Below are positions 17,928 to 21,938 of a stretch of DNA of 24,159 nucleotides, one piece after another. The DNA comes from Candidatus Micrarchaeia archaeon (GTDB lineage: Archaea; Micrarchaeota; Micrarchaeia; Anstonellales; JAHKLY01), in contig JBAZFO010000018.1 of the NCBI GenBank assembly GCA_041653315.1, positions 1 through 24,159 of the forward strand. Direction: 5' to 3'. How positions within the stretch are numbered: the first letter of the stretch is position 1; the number at the start of each line of letters is the position of its first letter. The position numbers were made by a program, and so were the translations under genes. Below the pieces are notes generated by a model, which was given only the letters and a program-made list of their open reading frames with translations, did not search any database and was not told the origin of the DNA.

Positions 17928-18041
17928 TTAAATTAACCGCCGGCATTCACCGACGTCATTAAGCCGCTCGCCGCGGCCTCCCGGGCTAAAGAAAAGCACG
18001 TAGTCGTTTACCGTCCATGCGTGCTCATACCAGACTCTCAT
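17928..18041 (-). CDS. Possible leader ORF (37 aa) at the 5' end of the late operon
   Basis: A 37-codon frame starts at ATG 18041, about 7 bases after the -10 box of the late promoter, and ends at TAA 17930-17928. It begins MRVWYEHAWTVNDYVLFFS and ends with a charged Gly/Arg segment and CRRLI. There is no Shine-Dalgarno, and the predicted transcript would begin within a few bases of the ATG. It would therefore be read from a leaderless message, if at all. About 78 bases without a gene follow before the next start. It may be a real small phage protein, a leader peptide, or chance. The aromatic-rich, non-repetitive sequence is compatible with coding. Confidence 0.35.
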   Translation of the reverse strand: MRVWYEHAWTVNDYVLFFSPGGRGERLNDVGECRRLI

Positions 18042-18048
18042 GCCAACT

Positions 18049-18077
18049 ACAATACCACAAATATTATGGCTTGTCAA
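18049..18077 (-). promoter_or_regulatory. Late-operon sigma70-like promoter
   Basis: Read on the minus strand there is a perfect -35 box TTGACA (18077-18072), a 17-base spacer and a -10 box TATTGT (18054-18049, four of six consensus positions). The expected transcription start is near 18042. It lies just ahead of the minus-strand operon that carries terminase, portal and structural genes, and no other good promoter is seen between it and those genes. The host housekeeping polymerase could use it directly, although a late phage promoter might also need an activator. Confidence 0.6.
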
Positions 18078-18158
18078 CATCTGCATTAAAAAAATTCAAG
18101 CCCCCATAAAAATTAGGGAAACGACGTTTTCTTTTAGGGAGGAGATTATAGAGAAGAG

Positions 18159-18179
18159 TATATATATTTATATATATAT
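18159..18179. other. 21-bp all-A/T tract
   Basis: Every base from 18159 to 18179 is A or T, mainly alternating TA, in a neighbourhood that is otherwise mixed to GC-rich. It sits 8 bp before the first copy of the palindrome array. Such tracts melt easily and are typical of DNA-unwinding elements at replication origins, or of the open region of promoters. Its role here is inferred only from composition and position. Confidence 0.5.
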
Positions 18180-18187
18180 CTTTTGTA

Positions 18188-18312
18188 GGGGTCCAAGCGG
18201 ACCCCACCCTCTGGGGTCCGGGCGGACCACACCTTAGCTATAAATGGGGTCCGGGCGGACCACACCCTGTTCTGTTTTTTAGCTACGATTTGGGGTCCAA
18301 GCGGACCCCACT
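18188..18312. repeat. Four-copy palindromic repeat array (21 bp units)
   Basis: Four related 21-bp elements start at 18188, 18213, 18246 and 18292. Copies 1 and 4 contain GGGGTCC, AAGC, GGACCCC, a perfect 7-bp inverted repeat around a 4-base centre. Copies 2 and 3 have the centre GGGC and the right arm GGACCAC, leaving a 5-bp perfect core (GGTCC/GGACC) with a mismatch outside it. The variants are ordered A-B-B-A with increasing spacing (25, 33 and 46 bp). They lie between two divergent promoters and beside an A/T tract. This suggests operators for a dimeric DNA-binding protein or iterons of a replication origin. Copy 3 is followed by a T-rich run (TTCTGTTTTTT), so a plus-strand terminator is also possible there. 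Confidence 0.75.
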
Positions 18313-18313
18313 T

Positions 18314-18450
18314 ATTATGTAGAGTAGACGGTTTGTTTACATCTTTTCCGGGAAAGATACCAACACCCTGACTTTGTATGTATGGTTCGCATAATGTATA
18401 GGATATGCCCTTCGTGGAGCCATCGCCTACTCGTGGATTATGTAGAGTAG
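18314..18450. repeat. 14-bp direct repeat flanking 109 bp
   Basis: ATTATGTAGAGTAG occurs at 18314-18327, immediately after the palindrome array, and again at 18437-18450. Between the copies are an ATCTTT/AAAGAT inverted repeat (18341-18358) and no convincing ORF. The repeat may be a second class of protein-binding site in the control region, or the trace of a duplication. Confidence 0.55.
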
Positions 18451-18804
18451 TATGGGGGTTTAGGTAGAACGGACGGTAGGGTGTAGACCACCACCCACAC
18501 ACGCCCGAACGCTCGCTCACGCCTACTCCCCCTCCCTAGGGCATACCCCCTACTTCCGAAAGCGGAAACCGGAAGCCGGTTGCCGGTATCCGTAGGCAAG
18601 CGGTTGCCTACTACCGACGGACGGACGGACTACCGTTAACCCCTTGCCTAATGGTAGGCCGCACGATTGCATACATTATTAGGGCGGCGGAAGTTTTGGG
18701 GTTCCGTGTTCGATTCCGTAGCTAATCAATCGCCGTAGCTTTGTTGCCTAAATACTCAACATCCTCAACCATCCACTACTCCTATCTACCTATGCCGAAA
18801 AGAC
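18451..18804. other. Non-coding region with GC-rich hairpins
   Basis: No gene with a plausible ribosome site is seen here. A perfect inverted repeat AACCGG-AAG-CCGGTT lies at 18567-18581. It is followed by GTAGGCAA-GCGG-TTGCCTAC at 18592-18611, whose stem extends as CGGTA (18584-18588) paired with TACCG (18612-18616) across a 3-base bulge. A short tandem run of GGAC units follows at 18618-18632. The segment lies outside both predicted transcripts. The hairpins are therefore more likely DNA-level elements (binding sites, origin structure) than RNA ones, unless an unseen promoter reads through. Confidence 0.45.
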
Positions 18805-18833
18805 TAGACAAATGACTAGTTGTATTCTATTAT
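18805..18833 (+). promoter_or_regulatory. Early-operon / ncRNA sigma70-like promoter
   Basis: A -35 box TAGACA (18805-18810, five of six), a 17-base spacer and a -10 box TATTAT (18828-18833, five of six) lie on the plus strand. Transcription would begin near 18840-18842 at GTGGG. It is the best plus-strand promoter upstream of the small-gene operon. It would produce a leader of almost 590 bases before the first good start codon, and that leader is the structured region described separately. Confidence 0.6.
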
Positions 18834-18840
18834 CCATCGT

Positions 18841-19415
18841 GGGACAATATAGACAGTCAATTTCCGAGAGGCGCTTAAATACCGCCGTTGACGGATAGAC
18901 CTTCAGACAACTGAATACGGGCTACAGTGTCAAAGTAGATGGGCACTAGCGGACGGGTCTTGTAACATCGATACCTGTGAATGAGCAAGGGTCTTCGTTA
19001 TACGGTCTCAGAAGTGGGGCACGATAGATAGTTACAAGCCCGCTAGCGACAAGATGCAGCGTGAATGCACCCAGTAGGTAGACACTGAACAAGGTCTTGC
19101 GACTGCCCGTAGCGTAAGCGAATCAAAGCTTACACAGTATAAACGGTAGACTCCAGAAGTTCCTCAGAACTTCTGTTCTATCTGTAGTGCGTGATGATTA
19201 CCAACATCGCAGTTGGAAAACAAACGCATGGGGCAACATAAAGATAACCCCGAAAACTAGCAAACGTTCTGTTTCGCTTTGGTTTGAGGCAACGAAGGTT
19301 AAGAGTGGGCGGGAGCTAGACAATAATCAGGAATAGAATACTGCCTCTGTAATTAGGCTGGGCTAGGGCATGGCGGAGCTGTGCCCTGTTCCAGCTTGTA
19401 AGAATACGAGCTGGG
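18841..19415 (+). ncRNA. Candidate large structured RNA or structured 5' leader
   Basis: About 575 bases directly downstream of the promoter have no long ORF but many stems. Examples are TTCAG/CTGAA (18902-18915), GTAAGC/GCTTAC (19114-19133), CAGAAGTTC/GAACTTCTG with loop CTCA (19154-19175), CCAAC/GTTGG (19201-19216), GGGG/CCCC (19230-19251), CTAGC/GCTAG (19257-19319), AGGGCAT/GTGCCCT (19365-19387) and CCAGCTTGTA/TACGAGCTGG with loop AGAA (19391-19414). A long-range stem pairs CTTGTAAC (18959-18966) with GTTACAAG (19031-19038), flanked by CTAGCGG (18946-18952) with CCGCTAG (19040-19046). The last hairpin ends just before the ribosome site of the first gene. I recognise no tRNA, tmRNA, RNase P or group I core. 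Phages are known to carry large ornate RNAs such as GOLLD and ROOL, but I cannot match either by eye. Confidence 0.5.
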
Positions 19416-19428
19416 TAGGAGGACTCAG

Positions 19429-19659
19429 ATGGCTACATTAAGCAAGGCAGAGGTCAAGGCAGGGTTCAGGCTGATAGATGGGGTGAAGTATCGTCCTATG
19501 GAAGCGGCCAAGAAACAGGAGTCGTGGAAGCTGGTTTCCTCGTCGGGTAAGGTAATCGAGCTTCGGCATCTTCGGGACACGGATAATTACAGCGTGTTCG
19601 GGTTGGAGGCTCCTGTTAAGGGGAAGAGGGCTACGTTCGGCAAGATGTGGATAGCATAG
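19429..19659 (+). CDS. Small hypothetical protein (76 aa), first early gene
   Basis: The ATG has GGAGG about 6 bases upstream, right after the terminal hairpin of the structured leader. The 76-residue product starts MATLSKAEVKAGFRLIDGVKY. It looks like a small mixed fold with an N-terminal helix, then several strands (KYRPM, WKLVSSSGKVIELRHL, YSVFGL), and ends KMWIA. It is basic overall, without Cys, membrane span or signal. I recognise no family. Being first behind a long structured leader, its translation may be controlled by the hairpin that ends 14 bases before its start codon. Confidence 0.75.
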   Translation: MATLSKAEVKAGFRLIDGVKYRPMEAAKKQESWKLVSSSGKVIELRHLRDTDNYSVFGLEAPVKGKRATFGKMWIA

Positions 19660-19692
19660 CCTTCGGCTAGGCGGGTACGACAGCAGGTCTAC

Positions 19693-19707
19693 CCACCTGA
19701 CAGGTGG
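19693..19707. repeat. Perfect 15-bp palindrome between early genes
   Basis: CCACCTG, a central A and CAGGTGG form a perfect inverted repeat in the 64-bp gap between the first two early genes. As DNA it is operator-like. As RNA it would form a 6-bp stem with loop GAC located 16 bases before the next start codon, close to its AAAGGAGGG site. It could act as an intergenic processing or protein-binding hairpin. Confidence 0.55.
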
Positions 19708-19723
19708 CTATGAAAGGAGGGCT

Positions 19724-19855
19724 ATGGCGAAGTACGTAGCTTGTTCGAAGGGGTGTACTGTGTACACTAGGCCGAAGGTAGAGAAGGTGAATAGGAACGG
19801 CAAGTGCATCACGTATGTCCCAGTAGTAGCAGCGAAGAAGAAGAAAGCGAGGTGA
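19724..19855 (+). CDS. Small basic Cys-containing protein (43 aa)
   Basis: A 43-codon frame has an excellent AAAGGAGGG site about 3 bases before ATG 19724. The product begins MAKYVACSKGCTVYTRPKVE and ends AAKKKKAR. Cys7 and Cys11 (C-x3-C) plus Cys28 could bind a metal, although a fourth ligand is not obvious. The many Lys/Arg residues suggest nucleic-acid binding. The stop lies five bases before the next start, and the overlapping segment GAAAGCGAGGTGAA serves both as the last codons and as the next ribosome site. I do not recognise a family. Confidence 0.65.
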   Translation: MAKYVACSKGCTVYTRPKVEKVNRNGKCITYVPVVAAKKKKAR

Positions 19856-19859
19856 AGGC

Positions 19860-20102
19860 ATGGGTAGAAAGTTAGGGTACATAGGTATTGACCAATATGG
19901 CACCAGTTATAGGGGACTCAAGTATCCACGAAAAGACTTGCTTGATAAGCTAGGTAGAAAGCACGCGGATAAGATGTGGGCAGATGTTCTACATAATGGG
20001 GTGTATGAGAAGAACGAACCTAAGAGACATCACATCGGCTATATCATAGCAGGACTCTGGATAAGAGTTTATACTGTGTATGATTGGGGGAAGTATGAGT
20101 AG
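19860..20102 (+). CDS. Small hypothetical protein (80 aa)
   Basis: The start is ATG 19860, with GAGGTGAAGG upstream inside the previous gene's end. The 80 residues start MGRKLGYIGIDQYGTSYRGL, followed by a helical KYPRKDLLDKLGRKHADKMWADVL and a beta-like GYIIAGLWIRVYTVYDW. The protein is basic and aromatic-rich, and has no Cys, signal peptide or clear membrane segment. The middle part hints at a compact alpha/beta fold. No family is recognised. It is the third of a run of small early genes under the same promoter. Confidence 0.72.
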   Translation: MGRKLGYIGIDQYGTSYRGLKYPRKDLLDKLGRKHADKMWADVLHNGVYEKNEPKRHHIGYIIAGLWIRVYTVYDWGKYE

Positions 20103-20103
20103 A

Positions 20104-20135
20104 GTAGCACTATAACGAAAGCGAGGTGAATAGTG
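20104..20135 (+). promoter_or_regulatory. Hairpin enclosing Shine-Dalgarno and GTG start
   Basis: CACTAT (20108-20113) is exactly complementary to ATAGTG (20130-20135), and the latter contains the GTG start codon of the next gene. The 16-base loop holds the GAGGTG ribosome site (20123-20128). The preceding GTAGCACTAT-AACG recurs at 20323. The 14-bp segment GAAAGCGAGGTGAA (20117-20130) is an exact copy of 19843-19856 at the previous start. This looks like a duplicated translation-control cassette. Confidence 0.5.
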
Positions 20136-20321
20136 GATATCGAGCGAGTGCTAATCGAGGCAGAGGGTAAGGCAAATACGAAGGAATTAGTGTCCGCCCT
20201 ATGTAACACAGTGTGGACATGGCAAGGAGGTGATATATCGAATGCGATGGATGGGGATGAGGTGGATGCCCTTGTGGAGAGGTTTAGAATATCCCTGAAT
20301 ATAATGCAGGGGAATGTATAA
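20133..20321 (+). CDS. Small acidic hypothetical protein (62 aa)
   Basis: The frame begins at GTG 20133 with GAGGTG about 4 bases upstream. No better in-frame ATG exists before the middle of the gene, and the hairpin arrangement supports the GTG. The product starts MDIERVLIEAEGKANTKELV and is acidic and mainly helical (ALCNTVWTWQGG, DEVDALVERFRISLNIM). It could be a small helical dimer. There is no membrane span or recognised family. The start codon lies in a predicted RNA stem, so expression may depend on melting by coupled translation or a bound factor. Confidence 0.68.
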   Translation: MDIERVLIEAEGKANTKELVSALCNTVWTWQGGDISNAMDGDEVDALVERFRISLNIMQGNV

Positions 20322-20322
20322 G

Positions 20323-20351
20323 GTAGCACTATCAACGCACGCTTGGTAGTG
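20323..20351 (+). promoter_or_regulatory. Second copy of the early-gene intergenic hairpin
   Basis: CACTATC (20327-20333) pairs with GGTAGTG (20345-20351) over seven positions, one of them G-U. The left arm and the following AACG match the element at 20104-20117, while the right arm differs but keeps pairing. Here the hairpin sits just ahead of the AGGAGG site of the 8-codon minigene and leaves it exposed. Retained pairing with changed sequence supports a functional RNA stem. Confidence 0.45.
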
Positions 20352-20365
20352 AACAGGAGGTGTAA

Positions 20366-20392
20366 ATGATTCTTTGGGCAACCCATATCTAA
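20366..20392 (+). CDS. Possible 8-codon minigene
   Basis: ATG 20366 follows a near-perfect ACAGGAGGTG site and reads MILWATHI before TAA. The stop is 15 bases before the ATG of the next gene, which has its own AAGGAGGAG site. So strong an initiation signal for so short a frame suggests a leader peptide or translational minigene that sets ribosome flow into the repeat-protein gene. It could also be the remnant of a deleted gene that kept its ribosome site. The peptide is hydrophobic and has no known match. Confidence 0.35.
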   Translation: MILWATHI

Positions 20393-20407
20393 ATAAGGAG
20401 GAGAAAG

Positions 20408-21007
20408 ATGTGTAACTTTATAAGCTGGTTCCAGAAAGGTGATGCGGTAATCTTCCTGACCGACAACGACCTAGCAACTAAAGAGGGGATGGCACTACGT
20501 AAGGAGCTGGGCGACCAATTCATCAACGACATCAAGGGTCATGGTGCAATAGCTCGATACTTCGAGCTAAACGAATGGGTTCTGCCGATGGATGCGATAA
20601 GGCGAGAGGTTGGAGATAGTAGGTGTCCCGACTTCTCCACTCCCAATAACTTCCCACCGCAGATAGTAGAAGCTATCAAGAACTGCAACCTAACACAGAT
20701 AGGGCGACTACCAGATAATGTTCTACTCTCACACGGATTGGGTTTAATCAAGAAAGATGCCAAGCGGGAGGAAGCATATGCCAAGTGGAAGGAAGCAGAG
20801 GCCAAGTGGAAGGAAGCAGAGGCCAAGTGGAAGGAAGCAGAGGCCAAGTGGGAGGAAGCAGAGGCCAAGTGGCAGGAAGCAGAGGCCAAGCGGGAGGAAG
20901 CATATGCCAAGTGGGAGGAAGCAGATGCCAAGCGGAAGGAAGCATATGCCAATGTTTTTTGGAAAGTCTTTGCCGACCCCAAGAATCGTAAGAAGGTATG
21001 GAGGTGA
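20408..21007 (+). CDS. MCNFISW-type phage protein with nine 7-residue repeats (199 aa)
   Basis: Strong AAGGAGGAG site before ATG 20408. The first ~115 residues form a domain seen in uncharacterised phage and bacterial proteins beginning M-C-N/K-F-x-S-W: MCNFISWFQKGDAVIFLTD, DIKGHGAIARYF, then CPDFSTPNNFPPQIVEAIKN. Such proteins often continue into tandem charged repeats. Here residues 117-179 are nine heptads of the type EAKWKEA, varying at three positions (D/Y/E, W/R, K/E/Q), followed by YANVFWKVFADPKN. The repeats should form a long single helix or coiled coil of roughly 9 nm. Function is unknown. The helix may be a spacer or oligomerisation rod, and the N-terminal domain the binding part. 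Confidence 0.8.
   Translation: MCNFISWFQKGDAVIFLTDNDLATKEGMALRKELGDQFINDIKGHGAIARYFELNEWVLPMDAIRREVGDSRCPDFSTPNNFPPQIVEAIKNCNLTQIGRLPDNVLLSHGLGLIKKDAKREEAYAKWKEAEAKWKEAEAKWKEAEAKWEEAEAKWQEAEAKREEAYAKWEEADAKRKEAYANVFWKVFADPKNRKKVWR
20756..20944 (+). repeat. Nine tandem 21-bp repeats in coding sequence
   Basis: Nine units of 21 bp lie head to tail, each of the form xxxGCCAAG, then TGG or CGG, then AAG, GAG or CAG, then GAAGCA. Units 3 and 4 are identical and the others differ by one to three changes. Because 21 is a multiple of three the reading frame is kept whatever the copy number. This is a probable site of slippage or recombination, so copy number should vary among relatives or in long reads. 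Confidence 0.92.
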
Positions 21008-21010
21008 ACC

Positions 21011-21136
21011 ATGTTAGACCTAGAGCTGGAGTTTCTCGACTACGAACTAGCCGAGAACATTCCGAATGGGGGTGTGTTAATCGCCCTCAGTAATGCAGAC
21101 CCTGTCATCTTGGATGATGATGGAGAAATAGACTAA
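21011..21136 (+). CDS. Small acidic protein (41 aa)
   Basis: A 41-codon frame starts at ATG 21011 with GGAGGTGA about 3 bases before it, overlapping the end of the repeat-protein gene's last codons. The product starts MLDLELEFLDYELAENIPNG and ends LDDDGEID. It is very acidic, with almost no basic residues. Acidic small phage proteins can be DNA mimics or inhibitors of host enzymes, but nothing here proves that. There is no hydrophobic span and no known family. The quality of the ribosome site and the tight spacing to both neighbours are the main support. Confidence 0.6.
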   Translation: MLDLELEFLDYELAENIPNGGVLIALSNADPVILDDDGEID

Positions 21137-21185
21137 GGTGGAACGGCCACGGGTCAACGAGGATATTTATAACAGGAGGAAGGTC

Positions 21186-21350
21186 ATGGTAGCTAAAAGA
21201 GGAGAGCAATACGAAGACTTCAAAGGGTACAAGGATGATGGCGTCACTCACATATCATGCGGAGAGTATGCCGCCGACTTCAAGGACGGCGAGATAATAC
21301 GCGAGTACACCAACGAATCGAACGACACCTGCCCTGCGGCAGCGTTCTAA
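21186..21350 (+). CDS. Small hypothetical protein (54 aa)
   Basis: ATG 21186 is preceded by AGGAGGAAGG and is preferred to the upstream in-frame GTG at 21138, which has no ribosome site and would add 16 residues. The 54-residue product starts MVAKRGEQYEDFKGYKDDGV. It continues with a beta-like THISCGEYAADFKDGEIIREY and ends NDTCPAAAF. It contains two Cys and is mildly acidic. The sequence suggests a small beta-rich fold. The family is not recognised. It is one of the co-directional small early genes and ends nine bases before the next start. Confidence 0.65.
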   Translation: MVAKRGEQYEDFKGYKDDGVTHISCGEYAADFKDGEIIREYTNESNDTCPAAAF

Positions 21351-21359
21351 GGAGGACAC

Positions 21360-21662
21360 ATGAATAAACATACAGCTACACCTTGGAAAGTATCATCCGT
21401 ATTTGTGAATAATGCCCCGAATGAAACACATATCACAACTGGCAAATGGGGGCAACCATCTATTGCGGTAGTAGATAACGAAGCCAATGCCGCCTACATC
21501 GTGCGCTGTGTTAATTCACATGAGGCATTAGTGGAGGCTTGCAAAGTATCGCTTGAGAATCACGAAATAGGGGAATATGAATCACAAATGCAAGGTAAGC
21601 CAAGATATTGTGAAGTGCTTGAGATTTTACGGGCAGCCCTAAAATTAGCAGGAGAGGGGTAG
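21360..21662 (+). CDS. Common small phage protein, HTATPW type (100 aa)
   Basis: The TAAGGAGG site and ATG 21360 give a 100-residue product starting MNKHTATPWKVSSVFVNN. An N-terminal H-T-x-x-P-W, a middle beta hairpin (KWGQPSIAVVDN), then NAAYIVRCVNSHEALVEACK and a helical C-terminus (CEVLEILRAALKLAGEG) match a widespread set of uncharacterised phage proteins. That set shows HT-x-x-PW, IA-x-V, EANAAFIVRACN-x-H and a final LRAAL helix. The function of that set is not established. It appears mostly in early or accessory regions, which agrees with its place here. Nothing is truncated. Confidence 0.82.
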   Translation: MNKHTATPWKVSSVFVNNAPNETHITTGKWGQPSIAVVDNEANAAYIVRCVNSHEALVEACKVSLENHEIGEYESQMQGKPRYCEVLEILRAALKLAGEG

Positions 21663-21663
21663 T

Positions 21664-21822
21664 ATGACAAGGTGGTGCAATAACTGCAAGGAACTGACCG
21701 AGCATAAGGTACTCAAGTCTCAGAGGGTAGAGATTTATATCTGCCAGAAGTGCAGAGGAAGGAGGAAGCATGAGGGCATTGGAACGCCTCGACCTGATAA
21801 AGCAAGTCAAGGGCATGATTGA
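21664..21822 (+). CDS. Small zinc-ribbon protein (52 aa)
   Basis: ATG 21664 follows GGAGAGGGGTAGT, a fair ribosome site at the end of the previous gene. The 52-residue product begins MTRWCNNCKELTEHKVLKSQ and contains C5-x2-C8 and C27-x2-C30 with 18 residues between, the classic layout of a zinc ribbon. A basic GRRK follows. Such small ribbons usually bind nucleic acid or RNA polymerase-type partners. The C-terminal 18 residues overlap the next gene in another frame and look less constrained, so the zinc ribbon is probably the functional part. Confidence 0.68.
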   Translation: MTRWCNNCKELTEHKVLKSQRVEIYICQKCRGRRKHEGIGTPRPDKASQGHD

Positions 21823-21928
21823 ACCTATGGCCGAGGCCATCGTGGATGAAGTGGAGAGCTTCGAGCAAGCTAGAGCTGTCTGGCTCGAAATCTTAGGCGT
21901 CGATGAGCCGACGCAAAGTAAATTTTAA
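21770..21928 (+). CDS. Small helical acidic protein (52 aa), overlaps the zinc-ribbon gene
   Basis: The frame starts at ATG 21770 with an ideal AAGGAGGAAGC site inside the zinc-ribbon gene and overlaps that gene by 53 bases. The product begins MRALERLDLIKQVKGMIEPM. It continues as an almost continuous helix (AEAIVDEVESFEQARAVWLE) before ending TQSKF. The pattern of hydrophobic positions fits a small helical hairpin. I recognise no family. Its stop lies 10 bases before the next preferred ATG, and its final bases contribute to that gene's TTTTAAGGAGGG site, suggesting coupled translation. Confidence 0.62.
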   Translation: MRALERLDLIKQVKGMIEPMAEAIVDEVESFEQARAVWLEILGVDEPTQSKF

Positions 21929-21938
21929 GGAGGGTAAA

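Noticed and set aside
18146..18520. 124-codon minus-strand ORF across the palindrome array
   Set aside because: It reads through the repeats and the A/T tract, which produces repeated peptide segments (VWSARTP) and a Tyr/Ile run. It has no ribosome site and no plausible protein character.
18690..18745. tRNA-like T-loop (GTTCGATTCC) near 18708
   Set aside because: The bases on either side do not pair to form a T stem. No acceptor stem, anticodon arm or CCA end could be placed around it.
18841..19415. Group I intron, RNase P RNA or tmRNA
   Set aside because: Conserved core sequences of these RNAs were looked for by eye and not found. The region does not interrupt a gene.
20539..21017. Long open frames on both strands across the 21-bp repeats
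   Set aside because: A repeat whose length is a multiple of three leaves several frames open by construction. Only the 20408-21007 frame has a strong ribosome site and a recognisable N-terminal domain.
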